Positions 22,501-35,186 of a stretch of 64,000 nt of DNA are shown in pieces. Made by a program: the position numbers and the translations under genes. Every line of letters begins with the position of its first letter. The stretch's first letter is position 1. The notes under the pieces were generated by a model. The model saw only the letters and a list, made by a program, of their open reading frames with translations, did no database searches and was not told the DNA's origin. Source of the stretch: Gigaspora margarita (lineage: Eukaryota > Glomeromycota > Glomeromycetes > Diversisporales > Gigasporaceae); contig WTPW01000341.1 of assembly GCA_009809945.1 (NCBI GenBank), positions 1 through 64,000 of the forward strand, read 5' to 3'.

Positions 22501-22589
22501 AAAAATTAGCTAGCATTTAATATTTAGGCGAGCTATATAGTAATTTTTTATTATTTGATTTTTGTTATTTTTTTATTTTTTACAACCTG

Positions 22590-22885
22590 TGCAGATTATT
22601 GAATTGTTAATTGTTGATCTGCACAGAAAATAAAAAAAATTCTTCAATAATTGCCGGCAGGGTTGCAGATATATACAGATTTTAATAATTGATATTTATT
22701 TACCCGATGATAGCTTATATAAAATTTATGCTATAAATAAGGTTAGAATTTGATTTTGTATATTTTTCTTTAAATTTTTTATGTAAGGTATATTTTGCAT
22801 ATAGATCTTATAAAAAGTCTCGCATACAGCAATTAATAAAAAATTTAAAAGTCACCTTACCTATATATATTATTCAGTGTCCTAT
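22590..22885 (+). repeat. Dispersed repeat, uninterrupted copy
   Basis: Continuous version of the repeat split at 7072/8641. It contains GCAGGGTTGCAGAT, AGCTTATATAAAATTTATG, AAGGTATATTTTGC and TTATAAAAAGTCTCGCATA blocks. Not coding. It defines the empty site for the 7084-8640 insertion. Confidence 0.65.
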
Positions 22886-22889
22886 ATAT

Positions 22890-23439
22890 ATACATAATAA
22901 TTTATTGATTTAGGAATTTGTTTAACATATAAATTATAAATGAAAATTAGTATAGCTTAGGGTTAGGATAAGGGTAGCTTTAGAGTTAGAGGAGGTTATA
23001 GTTATACTAAAATTTTGCAGAATATTTTTTGTCAGAGCCCCAAATGCTTATATAATCAGGATTTTAAGATATCAATATATGTGTATATATACACATGGTG
23101 TACAAATAGTAATTGTCTTTTTAAAAAATAGAGATATATATAAATTTTACTTATTAGAATATAAATAATTTTCTGAGAACATTAAATTAAATAAAGATGT
23201 TCTTATAAAAAATAAATTTCAAGCAGATTTTTAATACTATAAGAATATTTGTTTAATAATATTTATTAGAAATTTATATACTAAGATAGGTATGGGTATT
23301 ATAGTACAGTTAAATATATCTATATCTATAACAAAACCTTTTTAAATTAATTTAACATTTATAAAACTTATTAAGATAAGTATGTTTTGATTTGAAATAT
23401 ATTTTTTATAGAGACCTATTACTATAGTAATCCTATATA
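22890..23439. other. AT-rich DNA, no feature
   Basis: No open frame or clear repeat apart from a short ATATGTGTATATATACACAT-like palindrome near 23077. Confidence 0.5.
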
Positions 23440-24105
23440 TAGCAGCCAATTATAGTTAGGTATCTGTATATGGTTTTTAGAAGGGGCAATAAGAGTAGTA
23501 TCATCTGCAAATGCTATAAATTCCATTCTAAAAATTTATGTTCTAATTTCTTCTTGAATTGAAATTGGCCACCCAAGCTTTATATTGAAACCCTTTTTGA
23601 GCTATTGCAATTTACAGAGAAGGGGTCATATATTATTTGCCAGACTAGTAGTGAGATAATTTCATTCTGATCTATCTTTTTTTTAGTCTCAAATCTCTTT
23701 GCTGTTTCATATTTCATAATAACTTTCATATTTCTTTTTGAGTACAATTCTACAATGAATATAGCTATTTTTTTGGAACTTTGATTCTATCTAGGGCTTT
23801 TTGTATACTGACTATGCTTATTGAGTTGAAAGCTTTTCTAATGCTTTGTAAAAGAACTCAATCTCTACCTTTTCCTTCTTTGTATACTCAATTAGGTTAT
23901 TAACTATATGAATTGGAGCACTGTTGATTTACTAGATAAAACTGTGAAATTAAGCCCCTTTAGAGTGTATCTCTCTAAAATACTTTGTTTAGTCTCTTCT
24001 GGATTAATCTGACTTTGGACTTTTTAAAAGTATCAAGGAGAATTATTGGTCTCATACTTCACAGTAATAAATTCCACTTTGTTAATTTGGAGATGAAAAT
24101 ATCTA

Positions 24106-24258
24106 AGGGCCGTGTCATTAATCACCTGATTATTTTTTATTAGAGGCCTATCCCCCTCCCCCCCTCCTTAATATAAATTTGGTCAGGTTCCTATATATAA
24201 TTTCAACATTTTTTACCCCCTCCCCCCCTAAAAAATCACCTGATTTTTGTCACTCCCC
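24106..24258. mobile_element. 153-bp TA-flanked MITE with C-rich core
   Basis: TA occurs on both sides (24104-24105, 24259-24260). Imperfect inverted ends of about 34 bp begin AGGGCCGTG and GGGGAGTGAC. Inside are two CCCCCTCCCCCCCT-type tracts (24155 and 24215 regions), the most GC-rich stretches nearby. Lies inside LINE E. Confidence 0.5.
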
Positions 24259-24982
24259 TAACTGATTTTCTATATAGAAAGGATTATACTTAAATCCAAA
24301 ACCTGCTTCACAAATTTAACAAAAAGCTTTATTGCCTGAAAGCCAGCTTTTTGTAATAGCCTGTAGCCAATTCCAGAGATACCAGGAGCAGTATTAGGTT
24401 TTGCTACTTGAACTGATTTTAACTATTCTTGTTCAGTAATAGTTTCTCCACCTCATTAAACTAACTTGGATCAATTTCTTCTTTTTGATTGTACTCTTTT
24501 GCCTATTTTTCTGATATTTGACTAAATATTTGTTTTCTTTATCTAAAATAGTCTTAGAAGAAAATATCTGTCTCTTTTTTAATTTCTTCTGGATCTATTA
24601 TCAATTCAGAGAATGAGTTTCTTATTCCTATTTTTTTAACTAGAATCTTGTCTTTTGAGGCTTTCTTCTATAGTTTATCTAAAATACTGTTTAATATTGG
24701 TTTGTTCTTTTTTTCAATTATACAGCACTAAACCTTTTTTCTATATTCTCCACTATCTGTTTACTTCTTCTTGTTTGTTCCTCTACTTTTAGCTTATTTT
24801 CCAAAATTTTATCTAGTCATTTATTTCATTAATCAATTTTGAGCCTAGTGTTGTATGTTTTTGCTGTCCATGACCTTTTTTAACTTGTTCATATCCAAGA
24901 TTGTCCAAATGTTCAAGATTGTTCAAAGCTTGTTTAGGCTTTAATAATTAATAAATCTATCTAAAAAATATATAACTATATA

Positions 24983-25210
24983 TGGGCGGTCAAAAGTAGA
25001 AACCAAGGAAATTGTTTCTAAGTAAATTTTTTCTAGACTTTAAATTAAAATATCTCAATAACTATTAAACCAAACTTGATAAAAATTTTTTTATTTTAAT
25101 TTTATATAGTTATAGAATTAAAATAAAAAAAAATTTATAAGATATTTTAATTTAAAGTTTTAAAAAACTTACTAAAAACAATATTCTTGGTTTCTACTTT
25201 TGACCGCCCA
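24983..25210. mobile_element. 228-bp mariner-type MITE
   Basis: Perfect terminal inverted repeats of about 27 bp, beginning TGGGCGGTCAAAAGTAGAAA, flanked by TA on both sides (24981-24982, 25211-25212). The interior is a weaker continuation of the inverted repeat. It interrupts LINE E. Same family as 37398-37648 by interior sequence. Confidence 0.85.
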
Positions 25211-27310
25211 TATTTTCTTAGATGCTAAACACATTTTAATTAAAATTTAATTGTTATTTTAATAAAATTTTAAGTAATTTTACTTATTTAATTTGTTCTA
25301 AATTGTTCAAAATTATTCAAATTTATTGTTCAAAGCTGTTCTGTGATAACACTGCTTAAGACCATATGTTAGAAGTACTTGGGTCTTGCATTCTATATTT
25401 TTTATTAATTATCTGTATTAGTGTATTATAGAGAAGTTGTTTCACTAGCTTTAAGAACTCTTTTTGTTTCTTTGTTGTGATTATAACTATTCACTTTAGG
25501 TTTTTGGTTTCACTAAATAGGAGTTTATTTCTATGTTCTTTTTTTACTCATTCCTAGAGTACCTAACTATTTTTAAAGGAATATTTCTTTGGGCTGCCTT
25601 AAGGACATCCTTTGTATCTGCTTCCAGTCCTAGTTATTCTTGTTTCTGTATCTATCTTTATATCTGATTTAACTATGCTTATATTTCTATATAAAAGTTG
25701 TTTTACTAGCACATCCAGGTTGGTCTGGTAATTATTCTAGTTCTTCTTACTTGCTTTATCACACAAAGAGATTCTTCTCTTCAGAAAATTTATATCTTTT
25801 TAGTGCTATTAACAAATTATAAGATTGGTTATATGTTTATTTTCACCCATATTGTATTGTGATTGCTACCTGTAACTAGAGACATATCCTCTTTATTACT
25901 ATCCACTAAGCCTACTTGCATTCACTATCTACCCAAATATGATCTATTCTTGTTTTGGTTTTACTATTTGTCCATGCATATTTGTTTTCTCTTGGATAAT
26001 AGTATCTGAACATCTTTACAAAGCCTATTTTTCTTAGCCAAAAGGATAGAACATCTCTTTTTTACTTCTTGAGTATTGTTGTTTGAAGAGTCCAGAACTG
26101 AATTTAGCAGTGTGTTAAAATCCCATTTAATATATAGTATGTATCTCTTTTACTTGTTGCTATTGCATTCAATACTTTTTCTAAAAGAATAATCATATTT
26201 TTGTTTTATTTGGTAGAAAATATAATATTCAAAACATAACTGTGGGTTTTTTAAACATTAAGTAAATCTCGAGACTATATAAATTGTTCTTTTGTACTTT
26301 AGTTATATATACAACCTACTTTTTATCTGCTAAAGCTTTTTATTCTGGATCCCTTTTTCATTTCTTTTCTGCACTTAACCAGAAATATAAGTACTGGAAT
26401 CTGTCTATTTCTATAAATTTTCTCTGTTTGCTATTCACATTTGTTTTTACTATACCAGTATATTAATATTCTTATTTGTACCAAATTCTATTAATTTCTA
26501 TAACTGATAACTATTGCTTTTAACTCTATTAATATTATAAAATCCTACTTTTAGTTCAAAAAAGTCTCTATTTTTCTTTTTTCTATATTAATATAGTTGT
26601 TGTACTTGACTTTTTTTGACTTGTACTAATAGGAATATTCTGTTTTCTACTAGTACTTGCTTCTACTTGAACAATCTTGGCAACTGTTAGAAGTACTAAA
26701 AGAGGTTCTTCTCTTGTCCAATCTGAGAAATAATTTCTTAAACTAGTGATGCCTTGAGTTCTTCTATGTATTTGCAGTAGAGCATTTCTACTTTTCCAAT
26801 AAAATATGTGTTTGTCATCTTTTTTTCTAAGCTTTTCATATACTGCTTGCTTTTTTCTTTCTTTTCTTTTGTTTATTATTATTTTGTTATTCCTTTTTAG
26901 TATCTGGCTCATTATCTTTTTTTTTTGTTATATTTTATATTGTTTTCTATTATTTTTGTCTCTGTGCCATACCCTACTTATCTAATTTTTTCTTTTTTCT
27001 CTGCTGGCTTCTCCTCCTATACTAGCTTTGATTAAAATAGTTAACTCCATGTTTGAAAGTAAACTTTCTATCTTTCTCACTTGAATATACTAGAACTGCT
27101 GATATTTTTTGTTTTCTATTGCAGTTATTAAACATATATACTGTTTTGGCTCTAATTTTATGAGCCTGTCAAAGTAGTAATATCTTTTTTGCATACTTAA
27201 AAATGTTAAAAAGTCTCATATAATGTATTTTCTACATATCATAATTTTAGCATACCTTTTCTGAAGTTACTGGGCTAGACTCATGTGAACATGACAAAAT
27301 ATTTTATTTA

Positions 27311-27378
27311 TAGTCACACCTCTATACAATTACCAAAATAGAGTGTGACCAACTTGTGATTATATAGAGATCTGACTG
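27311..27378 (-). mobile_element. 68-bp mini-MITE, pogo-like ends
   Basis: Ends TAGTCACACCTCTATA and its near reverse complement (TATAGAGATCTGACTG), flanked by TA. The ends resemble CAGTCNNACCTCTATA-type termini of pogo/Tigger-like elements. An inverted copy of identical length lies at 28176. Confidence 0.6.
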
Positions 27379-27379
27379 T

Positions 27380-28170
27380 ATAATAATTTGTCTCAACTTT
27401 TTTATGTAGATCCTACTAATTATAAGCAAATTATGATTTAAAATTTTAATTAAAAATTTATATTATATTAAAAAGAAAAGGCCATGTTTATTTGAAATTA
27501 TTGTACTTTACTATTTTAATTTATATACTAACATGAAATATTCATAATTTTTGAATTTATTACCAATAAAAGGTGGTTTAGTTTTGTTTATCCCAGGTTT
27601 TTTTGCCTAGTTCAGGTTTTGGTGCATCTATCCTTTTTTGAAATTTGATTTAATGTACCAACTATTTCATAAATAATCTATATCTCATAAAGAATTATTT
27701 TGCACTAGTCGATAATTTCTATTTACCATATTTTCACAAAAAATGTACTAATTTGAGTATATGCACATTATTTTGAGAATGCACATGAGCGTTATTTTGA
27801 AAACCAATATAAATTTTTATGTATCATTTTAATAAAATATACTACCATAAAAAGCTTTAAAAGTAGGTTTACTTAGTACTAAATCAACTTTCAGAATACT
27901 TATTTTTTTAATATGGAGTGCACATTATTTTGGGACATGCATGGGCATTATTTTGAAACAATAAATATTATTTTAGGAGCTTGATTTTCAAATTAATGCC
28001 AATGCCTGTTATTTCATGACAATACATTATTATCTTTTGCAATATTATCATTGTCAAAAACATTTGAATTAGTTATAAAAATTTGTGTGTTATCAGCTGA
28101 TATCAAAATTTTTTCCATATGTTTGTTCTTTTTCTTCAATTAATAGATAATATGAATTCAGTAAAATTTT
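27380..28170. other. Spacer with recurring GCACATTATTTTG
   Basis: No gene. GCRCATTATTTTG and variants recur near 27765, 27785, 27909 and 27938, a weak degenerate repeat. Confidence 0.4.
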
Positions 28171-28175
28171 TAATA

Positions 28176-28243
28176 TAGTTAGACCTCTCTATAATCACAA
28201 GTTGGTTGCACCCTATTTTGGTAATTGTATAGAGGTATGACTA
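28176..28243 (+). mobile_element. 68-bp mini-MITE, inverted relative to 27311
   Basis: Begins TAGTTAGACCTCTCTATAAT and ends TATAGAGGTATGACTA, flanked by TA (28174-28175, 28244-28245). Same length and sequence type as 27311-27378. Confidence 0.6.
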
Positions 28244-28351
28244 TAAATAAAATACCTTGTCATGGGCACATGACCAAAGATCAATTAGGGGCTTCCAGAA
28301 ATCAGCTGATTTTTGTTTACTATGAGTCTACCCCCACCCAGTGTTGTCATA

Positions 28352-28564
28352 GAACACAGACACGGACGGCAGACAGTCTGGGACATGTCCGTTTAGAATT
28401 TTTTTGTCCCAGACATTTGGCAACTCAACACGTGATTATCAACCAATAAAATTTGTATAATTCCACAATTTAATTGGTTTTACCCAGCAGACATGTCCAT
28501 TATATTGGGACATTATTGTGAACATATACCAGATGTTCTGTCCCGGACTGTCCACATCCCTGAA
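28352..28564. mobile_element. Possible hAT-like MITE
   Basis: Left end CACGGACGGCAGACAGTCTG and right end (reverse complement) CAGGGATGTGGACAGTCCGG form an imperfect inverted repeat of about 24 bp. The CAGGGATG start is typical of hAT termini. The 8-bp flanks do not match well, so no target duplication is claimed. Confidence 0.35.
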
Positions 28565-28892
28565 AAACAAGTAGGACAATGTCCATTTCAGTGTTTAAAA
28601 TAGAAATTTTAATTTACCAGTACATGCACCTGTTATATAAAAAAATACCGGTTCAAAAAAAAAAAAGCTGCATTAGTAGAAAATGATTATCAGATCATTG
28701 GGGGGCACATAGATGCACGCACCGGTTACTTCAAAAAATTCTGGATCACGCACCATTTGTTGCACCAGCCCAATTTTAAAATACCGGTATATGCAATATA
28801 AAAAATTGTATATCCAGATTTTTATCATGCTATTTTATACACTGGTCCATGTACAACACTGCCCCCACTCACCCACACCTGATACCCCAATT

Positions 28893-29047
28893 AGCCAATC
28901 AGATTTTATGATTATTAAAAAGTTATGTATAATATTTAATAGTAAATAATATTTGATCTACTGGACCAAATTTGATTACCAAAATAATCCTCTCAATAAG
29001 AAGATTCTAGCAAGCCTAAAATGGTTAAAATCTAATCACAGGATCCT
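28893..29047 (-). repeat. Dispersed 155-bp repeat with conserved hairpin, copy 1
   Basis: Reverse-strand copy of the repeat also at 56480 and 57122. It ends with a GTGATTAGATTTTAA-like and AATCAGATTTTATGATT-like inverted pair, and contains a five-pair hairpin (28989-28993 with 28999-29003). Non-coding. Confidence 0.5.
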
Positions 29048-29136
29048 AAAATCTGAATAAATTTGTGTTACTAAAATGGTTTATAATTATTTAATAAATT
29101 ATAGAACTTTTATAGTAATACAAATCTATTCTGATG

Positions 29137-29750
29137 ATTCTAAAAAATGCACTCTCCCTGTCAATCACTTGTTTGCTAATTTACTTAATTTAATTATTTA
29201 AAAATATCTTATAGCTCTAAATTTTATTAAGTTAACTTGGTTACTGCCTCTAAATAAACTTGTTCTGCTCTCAAAAATACATATAATATTTAAATATTAT
29301 TGCAAAAACCTTTAAACTCATTAAGTAAAGGCCTTTTGGCCTAAAATTGCATTCTTTTTAAAATATATACAAAACAGTCTTTTTAATCTATTTTGCAAAT
29401 TTAGAAAAAGTCGAAAAGCCCATTTTTCTTGTTATAACAAGCTGTGTTTTATGCTTGTAGCCCTAAAACTAACAGAAATATATTCAAATTACTATTAATC
29501 TCTTTATACACTTTTATTTTTATTTTTATTTTTTTATTTTTTTCTTTTTTTTACAAAATCCTTTAGGCACTTTTTGTGTAACATAAACACCCCTAAATCA
29601 TGCAACCCACATTTTCTATTATCTCAATATTAGTTGTTCTTATTAACTACACAATTTATCATTTAATTTTACACAAAACAAAGTTTTACCTTTTTTGTAA
29701 CTATTTTTAATTTGCACATAGTAATATTACCTAAGTTAATCATTATCAGT
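29137..29750 (+). repeat. About 590-bp dispersed repeat, partner of 5068-5665
   Basis: Inverted-orientation copy with a near-continuous match. Not coding; here it is not attached to a LINE. Confidence 0.65.
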
Positions 29751-29759
29751 TACACGATT

Positions 29760-30325
29760 TGTCATGCAGATCACAGGGTAAATTTTTTACTATAAAATTT
29801 GAGTGATTGACATGCATATGATAGGCTCAATTTTCATAGTAAATTGCAACAGTCACCTACTAACAATCATCAATTTCAAGGGTTTCTAAAAAGGAAACTG
29901 CACTTACAAAACATAGTGCGGCAGTTCAAAAAGTTGAATTCTATATCATAAATATGTTTAAAATGCAACTAGAAGTAAAACTGAAAATAATCTCAGCTTC
30001 AAAGATCACACATTGTTTTATAGCACATAATACTAGCAGTATAATAAAGACTTGTATTTCACTTATTTTAAAAATCTTTCTTGGCGTTCCTAATTATAAT
30101 AACTTATTTTAATACAAAAAGCCTTTATATTTTCATGTTAGCTTTTAAGATAGTTGTCAGGTGATTTACTTCTTTTTTTGGTTAAAAAGACTCATGAGTT
30201 TTTCAAAAAAAGAAAATGAAATGAATTGAAAGCAGTCGTGAAATTTCATTCAAGTCATTGAACTGGGTATTATATAACGCCAGTTGGGTTTAAACTTCTA
30301 GATGTGTACCCCTTTTGGAATCAAC
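29760..30325. other. No gene seen
   Basis: AT-rich DNA with one imperfect hairpin (arms near 29786-29802 and 29832-29848). No open frame of note. Confidence 0.5.
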
Positions 30326-30327
30326 TA

Positions 30328-31011
30328 TCCCTTAAACCATCCAGTGGGCAAATTTGCCCGCTAGAATTTTTTTTACATGTTTTTTTAAAATTACTAAAAA
30401 TTTTATTAAGGATATGTCTCCCTATTACTAAGCTAAAATAAAAATTTAGCATATTGTTAATTTATATCTATTAAAATTTTAATTATATATATATTTAAAT
30501 ATAAAAGAAAAATTGGCTCAAATATAGCCAATTCTTTACTTTTACTATAAAATTTTTTCAAAAATTTTTAAAAATTTTCAAATTTTTATATGTTCCCAAA
30601 GAGAAAAAATTTTTTCTCTATTAATANAAGTTAAAATTTTAATTATAAAATAATAAAAACTTTTATAATAAAAGTTGTTTATAATANCTTAATCTATAAT
30701 TTGTATCAAAATTATTGGGGACATATTCTTAGAATTTTAAAAAGTTTGTCAATGGTCAAAAATAAAATCTCTAAAAATCAAAGATTTTTAAAAATTTCAA
30801 ATTTTTTTAGCATATAGTCAATTTAATTTTTTTCTGTAGAAATATAAAAATTAAAATCATTAAAATATAATCTATATTCATAGTTATTATTTAAAAAAAA
30901 AAAATTTAAAATAACTTGATTTTTAATAAAAATAAATCAGAACCAAATTTTAAAAATTCATTAAAAATTCTAGCAGGCAAATTTGCCCGTTAAAACAGAC
31001 GGTTTAAGGGA
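30328..31011. mobile_element. 684-bp TA-flanked element
   Basis: Inverted ends TCCCTTAAACC, followed at both ends by the palindromic block GGGCAAATTTGCC and GCTAGAATTTTT. TA lies outside both ends (30326-30327, 31012-31013). The interior is AT-rich with weaker inverted similarity (TGTCTCCCTA and GGGGACATA regions). No transposase frame. Confidence 0.75.
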
Positions 31012-31013
31012 TA

Positions 31014-31840
31014 AACATGAATTTAATAAAAGCAGTTCTAGTTTTATTGCAAAAGTACAGTTTGTAGAGCTTATAAACCTTCTTTGATATCCAGTAATTA
31101 TTTTGTTCTGGCTAAAAACTAGCTTGTATAGTAGTTTTTTCTAGTCTATTTCAAAACTATTAATTTATTTTATTCCTTTCAGATATATCTCAAGTTTCTT
31201 GCAATTTTTTGAGTACAAAAATCAAAAATATGCAACAACTGTATTATTTGTGGGATTAAGAGTTAAGATACAATTATAGAAGATGTGGATTTATAGTATA
31301 TATGTGTTAATTTGTTAACTTGGAAAAGCTTTTTATTACTTTAAAATTGTAAATTTTTTGTTATTTTTATTAAATAAAAACAATAAAAATTAAATTTTGT
31401 TTGCTTTCAAATAAAAAAAAAATTATTTTCAATTAAAATTTTAAAGGCTAATTATTTTAATTTCTTCTTATTCAGATTATTCTTTAATTCTTGTTTAACA
31501 AATCTCATGTATCGGCATATCAATTATATCATCATATCAGCCTTAATTACTCCAATCCCTGAATCTAAATTAGAGATGGACAAGTTTAGTAAAGTATTAT
31601 TATTTATAATTATTTGTCATATGAAATAATTAGTAATAATATATTGGGGTAAAAAATAAGTAATTATTACTTTATGACTATATTACCTTGCCCATTTTAA
31701 ATATAAATATCACTTGGAATTCTAGTTGACCTATTTGATTTTGCTAGTTATTTATCTCACAAGCCATTAGTGTTATATATACAATTAAATAACATTAAAT
31801 TTGTTTAATTATTGTAAAACCTAAAATAATAGAAAAACTA
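31014..31840. other. No gene seen
   Basis: AT-rich DNA upstream of the broken protein-family copy; no clear promoter or start codon for it is visible. Confidence 0.5.
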
Positions 31841-31841
31841 A

Positions 31842-34800
31842 CTAAATCTTAGTATTGATCAAAAGCTTAGTATTGAACAAGAATTTAGTATTGAACAAGA
31901 AGTCAGTATTGAACAGGAAGAATTATTTAAATATGAAAACTATGAACCTTTTGAAAGTGATGATGAACAAGAACTTAGTTTCAAACAAGAAGTTAGTATT
32001 GAACAAGAAGAATCAAATTAAGTTCTCAAATTTGATTATTACTCATTTGAAAAAATGCAAGAAATAATAAATGAATCAACTGAAAAAGCTGAATATAAAG
32101 ACTATAAACCTCTTGAAAGTGATGATGAGACAGAAATATTTGAGGAAAAAATTGAAATACCAGTTCCTGCTAGTAGCAAAAACACCATATATACAAAATG
32201 TATTATTATTGATAATGATAATAAACAAAAGATTATTAGACAATGCAATAGAAAGGGGAATCATTGTGTAGAGCAACTATGTGGTGTATAGAAAATTGAT
32301 TCTCAAGCTGTAAAGGATGTTGAAAAAGAAGTTTCAAAGTTAGGTATTTGTTTGCAGCATCTTAATTATGACCAAAATGCTTTACATAAATCTTGGGGAA
32401 GATTAAAAATAAAATTAATACAAAATATAGAAGAAAGTGTTATTAAATCATGTCGCTATTTATTTTGTAATAAGATCAAATACTTTATTACAAGAGGAAA
32501 AACATGTTCATCACATATATGGAATATATATAAACGAACGATCCAAGTTCCATGCCATGGATTACTTTGTTGTCCAGCTTTTATTGAATATAATGGACTA
32601 TCAACTAAATCGCTTGATGATGACAACCCTTGCTTTATTTGCACAGACTGTTTTGCAATGCATGAAGGTCATTTACATGTTCAACAAGGAGCAGAAAAAA
32701 AGCTATTCTTATGTAAAAATCAACACAATTCTGATACTATATCTGCCTTAAAGTTGTTTAATAAATGGATTGAACAGATTGCTAAATCAGATAATGAAAC
32801 TGCAAAGGACAATCTGCTAAAAAAACTTGTTAAATTTTTTGATAATCCTACTACAAATACACAAAACATACAAAGCACATCAACATCTTCTACTGTCTCT
32901 ACAGTTCCCACTCTTTTTTTAATTCATACAGTTTTTGTAGTCAAAAAAATTAAAATAAATAAAAAAGCACAATTAGAACAATTAAAAACTACTACTTGTA
33001 GAGATTTTGGGAAAATAATTGCCTTATTAGTATTACAAGAATGTTCAAAGCTCAAAAAAAATTAGCATCACTTGAAAAGCCAGAATCTCTGGATAAATAT
33101 TATAATACTATGTTATTGACTCTTATGAATTTTTTTGATAGCTTTATTACAACTATAGTAAAAAAAAAATCAAGTATTAGCTAGAAAACAAAAAGAATGA
33201 AGCTTGCCTCTATCTCTATTAGACAAAAAAATTAAACTATCTATTCTTTTTTTTACTTCAGTATTACTAACTTTTACCTTTTGCCATTTAAAAATATAGT
33301 TTACTCATATTTTTTCTTCACTTTGTTGATGACCAAATATGATTGGATCCTTGTATAGAATTCTTTATACAGTTGGAGTTGTATCATATGCTAAAGATTA
33401 TGAAGTACGTCTTCAAAAAAAAATAATATTAAATACAGATCCTCGGCTAAGACTTGATCTACATCCAAATGTGCTAAATTTTACAATTATAGATAATATT
33501 GATATGAAAGACCAAACTTTTCAATATGGTAATATTTTTGATGTACCTCATTCTACTGCACATGCAATTTTAAGGATGGTTATTTAATCCCAACATTTAG
33601 AACTTGCTAGTTTAGATAAGAACCATTAGAAAATCAGAACCTCTTTGGTATAAATTCTATAATGAAAAAATGGCAAAAAAAAATTGATGCAGTTTTTAAT
33701 TTATTAATTAATCAAGATTATGAATTTGATGTTGAAGATATTAATGTAGCTATTAGAAACTATTTTGATTCAGCAATATTTGAAACACCTCCAAATGCTG
33801 TAATTCTTGAACCGGGTAATGCTCTAAATAAAAATGAAAATGTTCATCAGGCAGTTGATTTATTTTTTGGAGGAATTTGGCTATACAAAAAATAGAGTCT
33901 GAATTTAGTATGTAATGAAGCAATTTATCATTGTATGTATAACTATAAAAGTAAAGAGCAAATAGTACACTGTATTTTAGGACAGTGGCATACAAACAAA
34001 GCAATATGCAGTGCACTAATTGCTGCCTTTTCAGGTTATGGTCTTTTTGGACTTGCTGCCCAGCTTGGTGTTAAGTTCCTTAACAAATTTGAAAAAGTTG
34101 CTGACTATCAGGCAACATTTCGAGTACTTGAGCTTATTTGGGCAGCAGTTGAAATTGCAATTCATCTATATATTCAGGAAGCAAAATACCTATTAATAAT
34201 ATTTTTGCAAATAATAATTTATTAAAAACTTGGTACAATTTTTACCAATGGGCAGGATACTTAAAACTGCACAAGCTTGGAATTTGTATAGCTAATTTTG
34301 ATCTGCAGCTATATAGTTTAATAGCATTTGCTCCTTTATTTCCAATAACAGGAAAAAGAAGATATGCTAAATTAGTAGCACGATTTTTATCAGATCTTCA
34401 AAGCAAACCACAAATGCTTCGAGATCTTAGAGCATTGCCTTTAGTAAATATAATATAAAAAGACTATTATTTAGCTCATAATGAGACTTTGGAAACATTT
34501 GGAGTAAAGTTTATAAAAGAAAACATGACTGGGCTGGCAACTAATTTGGATAATTTGAAGTTAAATATCAAAGCAGCATAAGCAGAGAATGATCAATTTG
34601 ACTTACTAGTTTCAGAATTTGCTAAAGACCATTAAAAAGAACAAATCTACAATCTGTCATAGATCGTCAAGAAGTTCTTTAGCAACCAATAAACAAACTT
34701 AAATTAGCATTTAATAGTCCACAACCAGAGTTACATGATCTATTTACAGTAACCACACAATTAACTAATGATGAATACTTTTGTATGTCTAGTTGTTACC

Positions 34801-34860
34801 AGTCAGAAATCAAAAGAATGAACAATATTGTTGAGCAAGACATTGCTAAAACTGCTATAT
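31842..34860 (+). pseudogene. Broken copy of a large fungal protein family (DUF6589-like?)
   Basis: One long coding relic in mostly one frame. The N-terminus has four or five repeats of LSIEQE-like six-residue units (31860-31925, 31976-32015) and a duplicated acidic motif (YEPFESDDE, YKPLESDDE). Next is a Cys/His-rich segment (32430-32720: SCRYLFC, CHGLLCCP, CFICTDCFAMHEGH) that could bind zinc. Then a conserved-looking core: TIIDNIDMKDQTFQYGN near 33485, VILEPGN near 33800, LGQWHTNKAI near 33978, QATFRVLELIWAAVEIA near 34110, and FAPLFPITGKRRYAK near 34325. At least eight stops or frameshifts (for example 32018, 32289, 33063, 33585, 33893) and no start Met. I recall such proteins as expanded in Rhizophagus; the DUF6589 link and a transposon origin are low-confidence inference. 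Confidence 0.55.
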
Positions 34861-35186
34861 AAGTAAAAAAAGGATGAGGAAAATGAGACCTAATCCCTAT
34901 GAAGTTAACAAAAGAAACAAAACATATAAGAGTTGAAGCTACTAATATAACAGAAACAATAGAAGAAAATAATAGTTCTGCTCAGGTTCCAGAACTACTT
35001 GATATGAAAATTGATGAGACAGGACCCCAGACATCTCTCATAGAGGTCATAACTAATCTGCATGAATTTAGGCGTTTTTGCTCCCCCTAAAATCAAGTAA
35101 ATTTACTAAAAGTTAGATTATTACATATAAATTTTATAGTAATTTCTAAAAACTAAATTATCACATCTATTTTTATAAATCAAAAT
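34861..35186. other. Short open frame 34899-35090, no recognised gene
   Basis: A 63-codon Thr/Glu-rich frame at 34899 may be the C-terminal tail of the preceding pseudogene. Nothing else is visible. Confidence 0.25.

Larger units (their letters stand above)
23440..27240 (-). pseudogene. Family-2 LINE, ancient decayed copy (copy E)
   Basis: Minus-strand remnant recognisable only by motifs in shifting frames. Seen: an ORF1 RRM-like piece near 27180-27060; a polar ORF1 piece open at 26912-26583; endonuclease GDFNTLLNS near 26110, RIDHIW near 25940, and TGSNHN near 25870; RT APGISGIGY near 24390, a KAFNS block near 23840, DQNEIISLLVW near 23660; and FADD at 23511-23500. It stops near 23440 before the RNase H. 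Two MITEs have inserted into it. It is much older than copy D, which it resembles along its length. Not functional. Confidence 0.65.

Noticed and set aside
22300..22516. Two overlapping minus-strand Cys/Tyr-rich frames
   Set aside because: Both read the same 20-bp tandem repeat in different frames.
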